DNA of 64,000 nucleotides from NCBI GenBank assembly GCA_002842285.1, contig PHCJ01000014.1, positions 1 through 64,000 on the forward strand, in the 5' to 3' direction. The DNA is from Betaproteobacteria bacterium HGW-Betaproteobacteria-22 (GTDB taxonomy: Bacteria; Pseudomonadota; Gammaproteobacteria; Burkholderiales; Methylophilaceae). This document shows positions 55,779 through 64,000 of the stretch, piece by piece. Every line of letters begins with the position of its first letter. Position 1 is the first letter of the stretch. The notes beneath the pieces were generated by a model. It did not search any database and was not told where the DNA came from. It saw only the letters and a program-made list of their open reading frames with translations. Both the position numbers and the translations under genes were made by a program.

Positions 55779-58364
55779 TTACGTTTTAGAAAATACAAAC
55801 TTCCCCGCCTTCACATCCACTTTGACAATATCTTTAGCTACAAAATTCCCGCTCAGGATTTCACGCGCCAGCGGATTTTCAATCTCGCTCTGTATCGCTC
55901 GTTTTAATGGACGGGCGCCATACACAGGATCGAAACCAGCATTGGCAATCTCGGCAACAGCTGCATCAGTCAATTCCAGCTGCATATCCATCGCATTCAG
56001 GCGTTTAGCCAGGTATTGCAATTGAATTTTCGCAATAGACTTGATGTTCTCCTCACCCAGCGCATGGAATACCACTACTTCATCGATACGGTTCACGAAC
56101 TCTGGCCTGAAATGTGTTTTCACCTCACCCATCACCGCCAGTTTCACCACCTGATAATCCTGGTCAGCCATGCTTTGTATCATCTGTGAACCCAGATTCG
56201 AAGTCATGATGATAACGGTATTCTTGAAGTCCACCGTACGACCCTGACCATCGGTCAAACGACCATCATCCAGCACTTGCAGCAACACGTTAAACACATC
56301 CGGATGCGCTTTTTCAACCTCATCCAGCAGAATCACACTGTAAGGTTTACGGCGCACAGCCTCGGTCAGCGTACCGCCCTCTTCATAACCGACATAGCCT
56401 GGAGGCGCACCAATCATACGTGCCACAGAGTGCTTCTCCATAAACTCGCTCATGTCGATACGAATCAAATGCTCTTCACTATCAAACAAGAAGTTCGCCA
56501 ATGATTTACACAGTTCGGTCTTACCTACACCTGTCGGGCCTAAAAATAAAAAGCTACCGTATGGACGATTAGGGTCACCCAAACCAGAGCGTGAGCGACG
56601 TATCGCATCCGACACCAGACGCACCGCTTCATCCTGCCCAACCACGCGCTCATGCAATTTGGCTTCCATGGTGAGCAGTTTCTCGCGTTCACCCGTCATC
56701 ATCTTGCTCACAGGAATGCCAGTCGCACGACTCACGACTTCAGCAATCTCGTCCGCGCCCACTTCCACACGCAACATCTTGTTTTTAGAAGGTGTAGCAA
56801 TTTCTTCTGAACTGGCCGCCTGTTTTAACTGCGCCTCAAGCTGAGGCAGCTTGCCATATTGCAGCTCGGATACTTTCTGCCAGTCACCTTTACGCGTAGC
56901 CTCTTCCATCTCGAACTTGATCTTGTCGATTGCCTCTTTAATATGCGCAGAACCCTGCACCTGCGCTTTTTCAGCTTTCCAGATTTCCTCTAAATCTGCA
57001 TATTCTTTCTCAAGCTTGGTGATTTCTTCTTCAATCAACTCAAAGCGCTTTTTACTGCCTTCGTCTTTTTCACGACGCACCGCTTCACGCTCGATTTTCA
57101 GTTGAATCAAACGGCGTTCAAGTTTATCCATCACCTCTGGTTTGGAATCGATTTCCATCTTGATGCGGCTCGCCGCCTCATCAATCAGGTCGATCGCTTT
57201 ATCCGGCAGGAAACGGTCGGTAATGTAGCGATGTGACAGTTCCGCAGCCGCTACGATCGCAGGGTCGGTAATTTCCACGCCATGGTGCAATTCATACTTT
57301 TCCTGCAGCCCGCGCAAGATGGCGATTGTCGCCTCTACGGTAGGCTCATCCACCAGCACCTTCTGGAAACGGCGCTCCAGCGCAGCGTCTTTTTCAATGT
57401 ACTTGCGATACTCATCCAATGTGGTCGCGCCTACGCAATGCAGTTCACCGCGTGCCAGCGCCGGCTTCAGCATATTGCCGGCATCCATCGCACCTTCCGC
57501 TTTGCCAGCGCCCACCATGGTATGAATCTCATCAATGAACACTATCGTTTGTCCTTCATCCTGCGCCAGTTCTTTCAGTACGGATTTCAGACGCTCTTCA
57601 AATTCTCCACGGTATTTAGCGCCTGCAAGCAAAGCCGCCATATCGAGCGACAATACTTTCTTGTTTTTAAGTGAATCCGGCACCTCGCCATTCACGATAC
57701 GCTGCGCCAGCCCTTCCACGATCGCGGTTTTACCCACACCAGGCTCACCGATCAGCACCGGGTTGTTTTTAGTGCGACGCTGCAGCACCTGTATCGCGCG
57801 ACGAATCTCATCGTCACGACCAATTACCGGGTCCAGCTTGCCCATACGTGCACGCTCGGTTAAATCCAGGGTATATTTTTTGAGCGCTTCACGCTGGCCT
57901 TCGGCCTCCTGGCTATTTACATTCTCACTCCCGCGCACGGCTTGTACAGCCGCTTCCAACGCAGCCTTGGTCAAGCCATTCTGTTTCAGCAGCTTTGCCG
58001 CCTCACCCTTATCATCCGCCAGTGCCAGCAAAAACATCTCACTGGCAATGTAGGCATCTCCTCTTTTCTGCGCCAGTTTGTCTGTCACATTCAGCAGGTT
58101 ATTCAGGTCACGAGAGATTGCAACTTCGCCGCCCGCATCCTGCGACTTTGGTAAATTGGCAATCGCAGCATTCAAACCGGCTTTAAGCTGATTGAGCTGT
58201 ACCCCGGCACGCGCCAGCAATGAGGCCGTGCCGCCGTCTTCCTGCTGTAGTAGTGCCTGCAATAAATGCTGGGGTTCAATCGAGGTGTTATCGGCACCTA
58301 ATGCCAAACTTTGTGCATCACTAATCGCCTGTTGAAACTTGGTGGTCAATTTATCAAAGCGCAT
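55779..58364 (-). CDS. clpB: ATP-dependent chaperone ClpB
   Basis: Encodes 861 aa. Two AAA+ domains: Walker A at GEPGVGKT (206-213) and [15 protein letters not shown] coiled-coil middle domain separates them ([20 protein letters not shown]). The Clp N-terminal domain is complete. With DnaK it rescues aggregated proteins. No ClpP-binding IGF/L loop is expected or seen. Confidence 0.98.
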   Translation of the reverse strand: MRFDKLTTKFQQAISDAQSLALGADNTSIEPQHLLQALLQQEDGGTASLLARAGVQLNQLKAGLNAAIANLPKSQDAGGEVAISRDLNNLLNVTDKLAQKRGDAYIASEMFLLALADDKGEAAKLLKQNGLTKAALEAAVQAVRGSENVNSQEAEGQREALKKYTLDLTERARMGKLDPVIGRDDEIRRAIQVLQRRTKNNPVLIGEPGVGKTAIVEGLAQRIVNGEVPDSLKNKKVLSLDMAALLAGAKYRGEFEERLKSVLKELAQDEGQTIVFIDEIHTMVGAGKAEGAMDAGNMLKPALARGELHCVGATTLDEYRKYIEKDAALERRFQKVLVDEPTVEATIAILRGLQEKYELHHGVEITDPAIVAAAELSHRYITDRFLPDKAIDLIDEAASRIKMEIDSKPEVMDKLERRLIQLKIEREAVRREKDEGSKKRFELIEEEITKLEKEYADLEEIWKAEKAQVQGSAHIKEAIDKIKFEMEEATRKGDWQKVSELQYGKLPQLEAQLKQAASSEEIATPSKNKMLRVEVGADEIAEVVSRATGIPVSKMMTGEREKLLTMEAKLHERVVGQDEAVRLVSDAIRRSRSGLGDPNRPYGSFLFLGPTGVGKTELCKSLANFLFDSEEHLIRIDMSEFMEKHSVARMIGAPPGYVGYEEGGTLTEAVRRKPYSVILLDEVEKAHPDVFNVLLQVLDDGRLTDGQGRTVDFKNTVIIMTSNLGSQMIQSMADQDYQVVKLAVMGEVKTHFRPEFVNRIDEVVVFHALGEENIKSIAKIQLQYLAKRLNAMDMQLELTDAAVAEIANAGFDPVYGARPLKRAIQSEIENPLAREILSGNFVAKDIVKVDVKAGKFVFSKT

Positions 58365-58516
58365 GTTGAGCTCCTAATTTTTAAATGTTGAATTGCAGTT
58401 AATATGAGGCAGCTTATGAAATTTTCAATATATAATGAGAAACGTCACTCAAGTATTTTCATTATTAGTCCACACCAAGCCAATCATAGACCTAACGCGT
58501 TGTATGGAGTAGATTT

Positions 58517-60832
58517 TTGCTAACCGACACACCCACTGCGGATGCACCTTCCGGCAACCCTGCCTGGACCATTTTAGACTCAGAGGAGCAATGGCAGGCA
58601 TTCAGCCAACCGGCAGAGCACCAGACAGATACCGCACTGATCAAGTCCTCCTTATTGCTGGACGGGCTGCACTGTGCGGCTTGCTCGGGCATTATTGAGC
58701 AGGGTTTGCAAGCGGTTCCCGGGGTGGTGAGTGCACGTGTCAGCATGTCAAAAAAGCGCGCCGTTGTGGTATGGTCGCCGGCAGTCACCGCCCCCTCCAA
58801 GCTGCTGACTGCAATACACGCGCTGGGTTACACAGCCTATCCCGCCACGCAGCGTGAAGATGACGTGGCTGCGCTGAACAGGCAACGCCTGGTATTCTGG
58901 CGCTGGATGGTAGCGGGCTTTTGCATGATGCAAGTCATGATGTATGCCAGCCCAACCTACTTCACCGAGCCCGGTGAGATCTCTCCGGATATTCTGCATC
59001 TGCTCAACTGGGCATCTTGGCTGTTAAGTCTGCCCGTACTGATTTTTTCAAGCAACACTTTTTTCAGTAATGCCCTGCGCGATTTGAAACAAAAACAAAT
59101 CAGCATGGATCTACCCGTTGCGCTGGGCATAATCATCACATTCATTGTGAGTTCTGCCGCAACCTTTGAACCTAACGGCTGGTGGGGAGACACGGTTTAT
59201 TTTGACTCATTGACCATGTTCGTATTTTTTCTACTCTCCGCGCGCTTAGTTGAAGCAAAGCTGCACCGAAAAACGCTGGGGGCACTTGAAGGCCTAGTGA
59301 GCCGCATTCCCGACAGCACCGAAAAACAGAATATTGACGGATCATTTACCCGTGTTTTAAACAGCAGACTCAACATAGGCGATGTCGTCCGCGTGCAAAT
59401 CGGCGAAGCGTTTCCTGCTGACGGCAGAATCATTGCCGGCAGCACCAGTGCAGATGAATCCTTACTGACGGGGGAATCAACGCCAATTCAGAAAAATATT
59501 AATGATCAAGTCATTGCCGGCAGCTACAACCTGCGCCAACCCATACACATGGTGTTAGAAACGATTGGAGAATCTACAAAATATGGTCAGATTGTCAACC
59601 TGATCAACTACGCCGCAATTGAAAAACCCAGGCTTTCAAAAATTGCAGACCGTGTCGCGCGGCCATTTTTGATTTTTGTGATACTAAGTGCCGCGATTGC
59701 AGCTACGCTACTTTGGGATATTGATCACGGCCGCGCTCTGATGACGGCAGCAGCAGTGCTTATCGTCACCTGCCCCTGTGCGCTATCCCTTGCCACTCCT
59801 GCCGCCATGCTCGCCAGTGCCAGCGCCTTTGTCAAGCGCGGCATTCTCATTAAACGTCTTCAGGCCATTGAAAATATCGCGGATATTGACACAGTTATTT
59901 TTGATAAAACAGGCACACTCACCGAAGATCATATTCAAGTTAAAAATATTACACACCACGCAGCACTTGACGCAGGCACTGCACTATCGCTAGCAGCGTT
60001 ACTGGCACAACAATCCATGCATCCAGTTTCCCGTGCAATCAGCAGCGCGCATCAAGCTCAGGCACTGCCGGCATTAAACTTGACGCTGGCGCATATTGAA
60101 GAAGTCGCAGGTGCGGGCATCAGTGCTAAAATCGCACAACATGGCGATAACCCGCTCCTGGATTTTGCCGGCACATCACTCAAGCTGGGCTCAGCGACCT
60201 TCTGCGACATACGCAATCACAGCGTCAGTGAACAACAAGTATTTTTAGCAAACGAAAACGGCTGGCTGGCCACCTTCACCTTACAAGAAGCGATTAAACA
60301 AAATGCAGCAGAAACAGTAGCTCAACTTGTCAATGCGGGCCTGCAAGTTGAACTCCTGTCAGGAGATAACTCAAGTGCCGTTGAAAAAACTGCCCAGGCC
60401 ATTGGTATCAAAGCATTTCAATCTGCATGCAGTCCAGAACAAAAACTGGCCAGACTACAATGCTTTAAAGCACAAAATAATAAAGTGCTTATGGTGGGTG
60501 ATGGCCTAAATGACGGACCGACCCTGGCCAGTGCACATGTATCCATCGCCATGGGGAAAGGCGTTCCTCTTACCTTGGCACATGCAGACTATATCTTTCT
60601 CAATGGCGATATCAGCCAGATACCAGCGCTGATCACCCATGCAAAATACACCATGAAAATCATTAAGGAAAATATCGCATGGGCGATTATTTACAACATC
60701 ATCAGCATCCCGCTCGCCTTTTTCGGGGTGTTATCTGCATGGCTTGCGGGGTTGGGTATGGCGATCAGTTCGCTTATCGTTGTTGCCAACGCCCTGCGCT
60801 TAACCAAGTTTACAAGTACAAAGGCTAAATAA
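58517..60832 (+). CDS. ccoI: Copper-transporting P-type ATPase (CcoI/FixI type)
   Basis: Encodes 771 aa and starts at TTG 58517, with GGAG 8 bases upstream. A single heavy-metal domain carries C53-A-A-C56. The membrane metal site is TCPCALSLATPAAM (CPC at 419-421). Phosphorylation site DKTGT is at about 463. The N-terminal region and the order ccoI-ccoS match FixI/CcoI pumps that load copper into terminal oxidases rather than general copper export (CopA). Here it precedes the aa3 oxidase genes. Confidence 0.9.
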   Translation: MLTDTPTADAPSGNPAWTILDSEEQWQAFSQPAEHQTDTALIKSSLLLDGLHCAACSGIIEQGLQAVPGVVSARVSMSKKRAVVVWSPAVTAPSKLLTAIHALGYTAYPATQREDDVAALNRQRLVFWRWMVAGFCMMQVMMYASPTYFTEPGEISPDILHLLNWASWLLSLPVLIFSSNTFFSNALRDLKQKQISMDLPVALGIIITFIVSSAATFEPNGWWGDTVYFDSLTMFVFFLLSARLVEAKLHRKTLGALEGLVSRIPDSTEKQNIDGSFTRVLNSRLNIGDVVRVQIGEAFPADGRIIAGSTSADESLLTGESTPIQKNINDQVIAGSYNLRQPIHMVLETIGESTKYGQIVNLINYAAIEKPRLSKIADRVARPFLIFVILSAAIAATLLWDIDHGRALMTAAAVLIVTCPCALSLATPAAMLASASAFVKRGILIKRLQAIENIADIDTVIFDKTGTLTEDHIQVKNITHHAALDAGTALSLAALLAQQSMHPVSRAISSAHQAQALPALNLTLAHIEEVAGAGISAKIAQHGDNPLLDFAGTSLKLGSATFCDIRNHSVSEQQVFLANENGWLATFTLQEAIKQNAAETVAQLVNAGLQVELLSGDNSSAVEKTAQAIGIKAFQSACSPEQKLARLQCFKAQNNKVLMVGDGLNDGPTLASAHVSIAMGKGVPLTLAHADYIFLNGDISQIPALITHAKYTMKIIKENIAWAIIYNIISIPLAFFGVLSAWLAGLGMAISSLIVVANALRLTKFTSTKAK

Positions 60833-60972
60833 TGGACATTCTATTCATTCTGATCCCTCTCTCGGTCATTTTGGCTATTTTTATTCTGGCAGGGCTATGG
60901 TGGGCAATTTACCGCGGCCAATTTGAAGATATTGAAGATGAGGGCAAACGCATTCTAGAAGATGATGATTAA
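60832..60972 (+). CDS. ccoS: Cytochrome oxidase maturation protein CcoS
   Basis: Encodes 46 aa, MDILFILIPLSVILAIFILA followed by GLWWAIYRGQFEDIEDEGKR and a short acidic end. One membrane helix and the QFEDIEDEGKRIL motif define CcoS. Its ATG overlaps the ccoI stop by one base (TAATG). Assists cbb3-type oxidase maturation in other bacteria. Confidence 0.9.
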   Translation: MDILFILIPLSVILAIFILAGLWWAIYRGQFEDIEDEGKRILEDDD

Positions 60973-61464
60973 TTTTTTCATTTTAAATCCCACACCCCAG
61001 TCATTTAGCCCCACCACAGTATAGCCTGCTCCTGCCCGACAAGTGCAACCAACGCATTGTTGACCCAGATTTTCCATGATGACGCGAAATCATGGCGAGG
61101 CGGTTTTTGAGGTGGTTTTGTGGCTTATGAGGCGCCCATAGCTGGCTATAGACGACAAATAAACTGCAAAAATAACCAAAAACAGCCGCCAGCATTCGCA
61201 AGACCGTAAAGGTTCCCCGCAGAATATATCAGCCTAACCGTAAAGGTCATCGCCACCAATCCAGTGTTGCTAAAGCAACAAGACTGGTGCGAAAAGCAGA
61301 CTATTCATGCCTGATAAGATTAAAAATCCACCTAGTGAAAAATCCCTTAATAGAAAATATTAGTTGAGCAAGACATATTCGTAAAATAATAAGAATATTT
61401 CAATATGTTTCAGACTTGTAACAAAATGCTTGAGGCGTTAATTGTTTTGTGTTAGCGTTTCATG
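60973..61464. other. Long gene-free stretch between ccoS and the DUF2244 gene
   Basis: The 560 bases from ccoS to the next gene hold no credible gene. CCATGAT (61073-61079) and ATCATGG (61088-61094) form a hairpin. The sequence CCGTAAAGGT occurs twice (near 61204 and 61240). The last 120 bases before 61465 are AT-rich and probably contain the cox promoter. Confidence 0.5.
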
Positions 61465-61481
61465 TGCGTCAAATTGACGCA
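61465..61481 (+). promoter_or_regulatory. 17-bp palindrome before the cox cluster, RegA/PrrA-like site
   Basis: TGCGTCAAATTGACGCA is an inverted repeat with 8-base arms and a single central base (61473). It contains GCGTC and GACGC, which fits the GCGNC-Nx-GNCGC form reported for RegA/PrrA-type redox response regulators. It stands 52 bases before the DUF2244 start codon. Assignment to that regulator is a guess. Confidence 0.5.
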
Positions 61482-61532
61482 TGTGAATTTGTGTTAGTCG
61501 ATCATCAATAATATTAAATTTCTGGATGATGT

Positions 61533-61997
61533 ATGACTGTTTCAGATGCGAATGGCAAGCTACTAGTTGCAAAGCCAAGCAACTCATTGTCACCAATTGG
61601 CTATGTTTGGCTCTTTATGAGCATTGCTGCCATAAATGCCACTGCTGCTGTAGGTTTTGCTTTGGCAGGCGCATGGCTTGTGTTGCCTTTTGCGGGACTG
61701 GAGTTACTCGCATTTGGATCTGCATTGGTCATTACATATCTGCATCATGACGATTACGAAAGTATCGCGATCACTGATGATGTTGTTGTGATTCAGAAAC
61801 ACAGCTATAAAAACTTTGAAAAATTCACATTTCAACGTTATTGGGCAAAGGTAACCTTGCGCCAAGCCCTGGATGGTGCAAACGCCATTTTCATCGGCTC
61901 GCATGGCAAAGAAGTGGAGTTTGGCAGTCGTTTTATTATCAAAGAAGAGCGAGCAATCATCGCCGAACAACTTAAGCAACAATTAAAAATCATCTAA
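61533..61997 (+). CDS. DUF2244 membrane protein
   Basis: Encodes 154 aa. Two hydrophobic helices (YVWLFMSIAAINATAAVGFALAGAWLVLPFAGLELLAFGSALVITYL, read in parts) are followed by a cytosolic PH-like region (SYKNFEKFTFQRYWAKVTL). The DUF2244 family often lies beside cytochrome c oxidase genes, as here. coxB starts 23 bases after it. Function unknown; a role in oxidase assembly is inferred only from position. Confidence 0.85.
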   Translation: MTVSDANGKLLVAKPSNSLSPIGYVWLFMSIAAINATAAVGFALAGAWLVLPFAGLELLAFGSALVITYLHHDDYESIAITDDVVVIQKHSYKNFEKFTFQRYWAKVTLRQALDGANAIFIGSHGKEVEFGSRFIIKEERAIIAEQLKQQLKII

Positions 61998-62020
61998 TCG
62001 CTTTTGTTTAGGGAGAAAGT

Positions 62021-63235
62021 ATGTTGAAGCAAGCAATCAGAAACTTAAGTTTAAGCCTGTTTTTCTTACTCACGTCACCGCGAGTATTTGCCCAATATAG
62101 CTGGAACTTCCCTGAACCAGTCACTCCCATGGCGCTAGACACTTTGCATGTGCACAATAAATTCATGCTGATTGTAGCCGCGATTTTCATCGTGGTACTT
62201 GCCATCATGATTTATTCTCTGATTAAACACCGCAAAAGCGTTGGCCATCAAGCGGTCGCAGACAAAGCACCGTCTACAGCAGTCGAAATCTTCTGGACAC
62301 TGATACCCTTCGCAATTTTACTGCTGATTGACTTTGTCATCATGGGCATTCCCGCTTACCACAGCGTAGTGATGATGGAAGACACCAGAAATGAATCTGA
62401 TATGGTACTTAAAGTCACAGGATCGCAATGGCGTTGGCAGTATGAGTATATGGGCAACACCGAAAAAGGCAACCAGAACGGTCTTGAAGATGCCAAAGGC
62501 ATTAAATTTGTCAGCAATTTATCCACGCCTCAAGAGCAAATGGATGGCACGATCACACCTGTAAACGATCCGGAGCGTCCCTACCTGCTCGATGTAGACA
62601 ACCGCTTGGTGTTGCCGGTTGGCGCCAAGGTGCGCATCCTCATGACGTCCACCGATGTACTACACAATTGGTGGGTGCCGCAGTTTGGTTCTTCTCGTCT
62701 TGCGGTACCCGGCTTTATTCGTGAAACATGGGTACAAGTTGACAAGGCTGGCACCTATCGCGGGCAATGTAAGGAGCTATGCGGCAAAGGACATGGCTAT
62801 ATGCCAGTGGTAGTCGATGCGTTGCCTAAAGAAGAATACAAAGCATGGGTTGTCGCCCAAAAAGAGGCAATCTCGGAGGCTTCAGCAGGCGCGGATAAAG
62901 AATGGACAAAAGAGGACCTGATAGCACAAGGCAAGATTGTGTATGAGAAAAACTGCGCAGTCTGTCACCAGGTATCAGGCGCAGGGTTGCCACCTGCATT
63001 TCCTGCAATTACCGGCAGCAAAATCAGCAACTCGCCAATTTTTGGTGAAGATGGCAAATACCTGCCAGATAGCCACCTGGACCGTGTCCTTAACGGAATA
63101 CGCGTCATGCCTGCATGGAAGGCTGTGTTAAATGACACCGAAATAGCCGCAGTCATCACCTACGAGCGTAACGCACTTGGAAACAGCGTCGGTGATGTCG
63201 TTCAACCTGCGCAAGTTAAAGCTGCGCGTCAATAA
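62021..63235 (+). CDS. coxB: Cytochrome c oxidase subunit II with C-terminal cytochrome c domain
   Basis: Encodes 404 aa. Signal peptide and two membrane helices come first. The copper A centre is C250-x3-C254 (GQCKELCGKGHGYMPVVV, with H258 and M261) plus the His in DVLHNWWVPQFG. After about residue 300 comes a fused cytochrome c domain with C312-x2-C315-H316 (NCAVCHQ), the caa3-type arrangement. It accepts electrons from cytochrome c and passes them to subunit I. Confidence 0.97.
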   Translation: MLKQAIRNLSLSLFFLLTSPRVFAQYSWNFPEPVTPMALDTLHVHNKFMLIVAAIFIVVLAIMIYSLIKHRKSVGHQAVADKAPSTAVEIFWTLIPFAILLLIDFVIMGIPAYHSVVMMEDTRNESDMVLKVTGSQWRWQYEYMGNTEKGNQNGLEDAKGIKFVSNLSTPQEQMDGTITPVNDPERPYLLDVDNRLVLPVGAKVRILMTSTDVLHNWWVPQFGSSRLAVPGFIRETWVQVDKAGTYRGQCKELCGKGHGYMPVVVDALPKEEYKAWVVAQKEAISEASAGADKEWTKEDLIAQGKIVYEKNCAVCHQVSGAGLPPAFPAITGSKISNSPIFGEDGKYLPDSHLDRVLNGIRVMPAWKAVLNDTEIAAVITYERNALGNSVGDVVQPAQVKAARQ

Positions 63236-63261
63236 TTACAAGTTAGCTACAGGAGAAAATT

Positions 63262-64000
63262 ATGAGTACAACAGCAGTCGCACATCATGATGAGCATGCG
63301 GCCCACCCTACGGGCATCATGCGCTGGCTAACCACAACCAACCATAAAGACATTGGTACAATGTACCTAACATTCTCGCTTATTATGTTTTTGGTGGGTG
63401 GTTGTATGATTTTAGGTATACGCGCTGAACTGTTCCAGCCTGGCCTGCAACTAATGAAACCCGATTTTTTTAATCAGTTAATTGGCGTGCATGCACTGAT
63501 TATGATCTTTGCAGCTCTCATGCCAGCTGCCACCGGCTTTGCCAACTGGATGATTCCATTGCAGATCGGAGCTCCGGACATGGCGTTACCGCGTTTGAAT
63601 AACTGGGGATTCTGGCTACTGCCTCCCTCTGCAATTTTATTAACCCTGCCTTTTACGCTAGCCTTATTCGGCATTGGTGATGGCGCATTGGCAACGGGCT
63701 GGACATTTTATCCTCCGCTATCAATACAAGGTGGCATTGGCGTGGATTTTGCGATTTTCGCTGTCCACTTGCTAGGCATTTCATCCGTATTGGGCTCCAT
63801 TAACATTATCGTTACGTTATTTAACATGCGCGCACCAGGCATGACCTTAATGAAAATGCCGATGTTCGCATGGGGCTGGCTCATCACGGCTTTCTTACTG
63901 ATTGCCACAATCCCGGTACTGGCGGGGGCTGTGACCATGCTGTTGACTGACCGCCACTTTGGGACGCATTTCTTTGATGCAGCAGGCGGTGGCGACCCGA
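63262..64000 (+). CDS. coxA: Cytochrome c oxidase subunit I, partial (cut by window end)
   Basis: The first 246 codons are present and the frame is open to the window end. RBS AGGAGA precedes the ATG. The start TTTNHKDIGTMYLTFSLIMFL is typical, followed by MKPDFFNQLIGVHALIMIFAALMPA, in parts, which holds the first haem a ligand histidine (GVHALIM). LNNWGFWLLPPSA, GTGW and ADTALAT-like segments of the family are seen further on. It lies 26 bases after coxB. Confidence 0.97.
   Translation, partial: MSTTAVAHHDEHAAHPTGIMRWLTTTNHKDIGTMYLTFSLIMFLVGGCMILGIRAELFQPGLQLMKPDFFNQLIGVHALIMIFAALMPAATGFANWMIPLQIGAPDMALPRLNNWGFWLLPPSAILLTLPFTLALFGIGDGALATGWTFYPPLSIQGGIGVDFAIFAVHLLGISSVLGSINIIVTLFNMRAPGMTLMKMPMFAWGWLITAFLLIATIPVLAGAVTMLLTDRHFGTHFFDAAGGGDP

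Noticed and set aside
61001-61201. 66-codon minus-strand open frame in the ccoS-DUF2244 gap
   Set aside because: No family resemblance or RBS, and it overlaps a hairpin.

Overview
The window reads as ordinary chromosome of a Gram-negative betaproteobacterium of moderate GC content. The gene set (Rnf complex, H+-pumping pyrophosphatase, tkt-gap-pgk-pyk, SlmA, BamC, DUF1841/DUF2788/DUF2244 proteins, aa3-type oxidase) best fits Methylophilaceae (Methylotenera-like methylotrophs). That placement is inference from gene content; no rRNA or methanol-oxidation gene is present to confirm it.

Layout. 1-4.9 kb: decayed end of a TRIC-family membrane gene, a GST-fold protein, pyrD, about 700 bases of nested inverted repeats without a gene, and a lone molybdopterin oxidoreductase. 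5-8 kb: roxA (ribosomal protein hydroxylase) followed by two little-known genes and a tiny VEAPA-repeat lipoprotein. 8-11 kb (minus): MBL-fold hydrolase, bamC, dapA. 11.4-19.2 kb (plus): the complete rnf/rsx operon ABCDGE running straight into nth, a FIST-domain gene and DUF1841. 19.2-23.8 kb: DUF1289, secA, an M23 peptidase and a divergent DciA-like gene. 24-28.3 kb: hppA, a LuxR-type regulator with a frameshifted tail, a broken cytochrome b561 end, a VIT-family transporter and an AT-rich PIN/NYN-type gene that looks acquired. 28.3-41.3 kb (minus): ppa, DUF1232, purC, pyk, pgk, gap, tkt, then a Gfo/Idh oxidoreductase, FadL porin, acyl-CoA ligase and thioredoxin-fold protein. 41.4-47.1 kb (plus): rsmE, an argA gene fused to an N-terminal XRE DNA-binding domain, hsp20, argB, a HAD nucleotidase, slmA and DUF2788. 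47.1-54 kb: an IS630 remnant and a six-gene TonB operon (receptor, BNR/sialidase-like protein, TonB, ExbB, ExbD, second BNR protein). 54-58.4 kb (minus): lipoprotein, lytic transglycosylase, clpB. 58.5-64 kb (plus): ccoI, ccoS, DUF2244, coxB and the start of coxA, which runs off the window.

How the parts fit. Central carbon genes (tkt, gap, pgk, pyk) suit a sugar-phosphate based assimilation route. Energy conservation is represented by Rnf, H+-PPase and the copper-loaded terminal oxidase. The TonB operon is a self-contained outer-membrane uptake unit with two uncharacterised periplasmic beta-propeller-like proteins.

Most unusual observation: the enzyme that starts arginine synthesis (ArgA, N-acetylglutamate synthase) carries its own XRE helix-turn-helix domain in one uninterrupted frame. 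Two 13-bp perfect palindromes of the form TGTA(T/A)N3(A/T)TACA lie about 30 bp apart immediately upstream of its start codon. Together they suggest a self-regulating enzyme-repressor for arginine synthesis; this is inference from sequence only.
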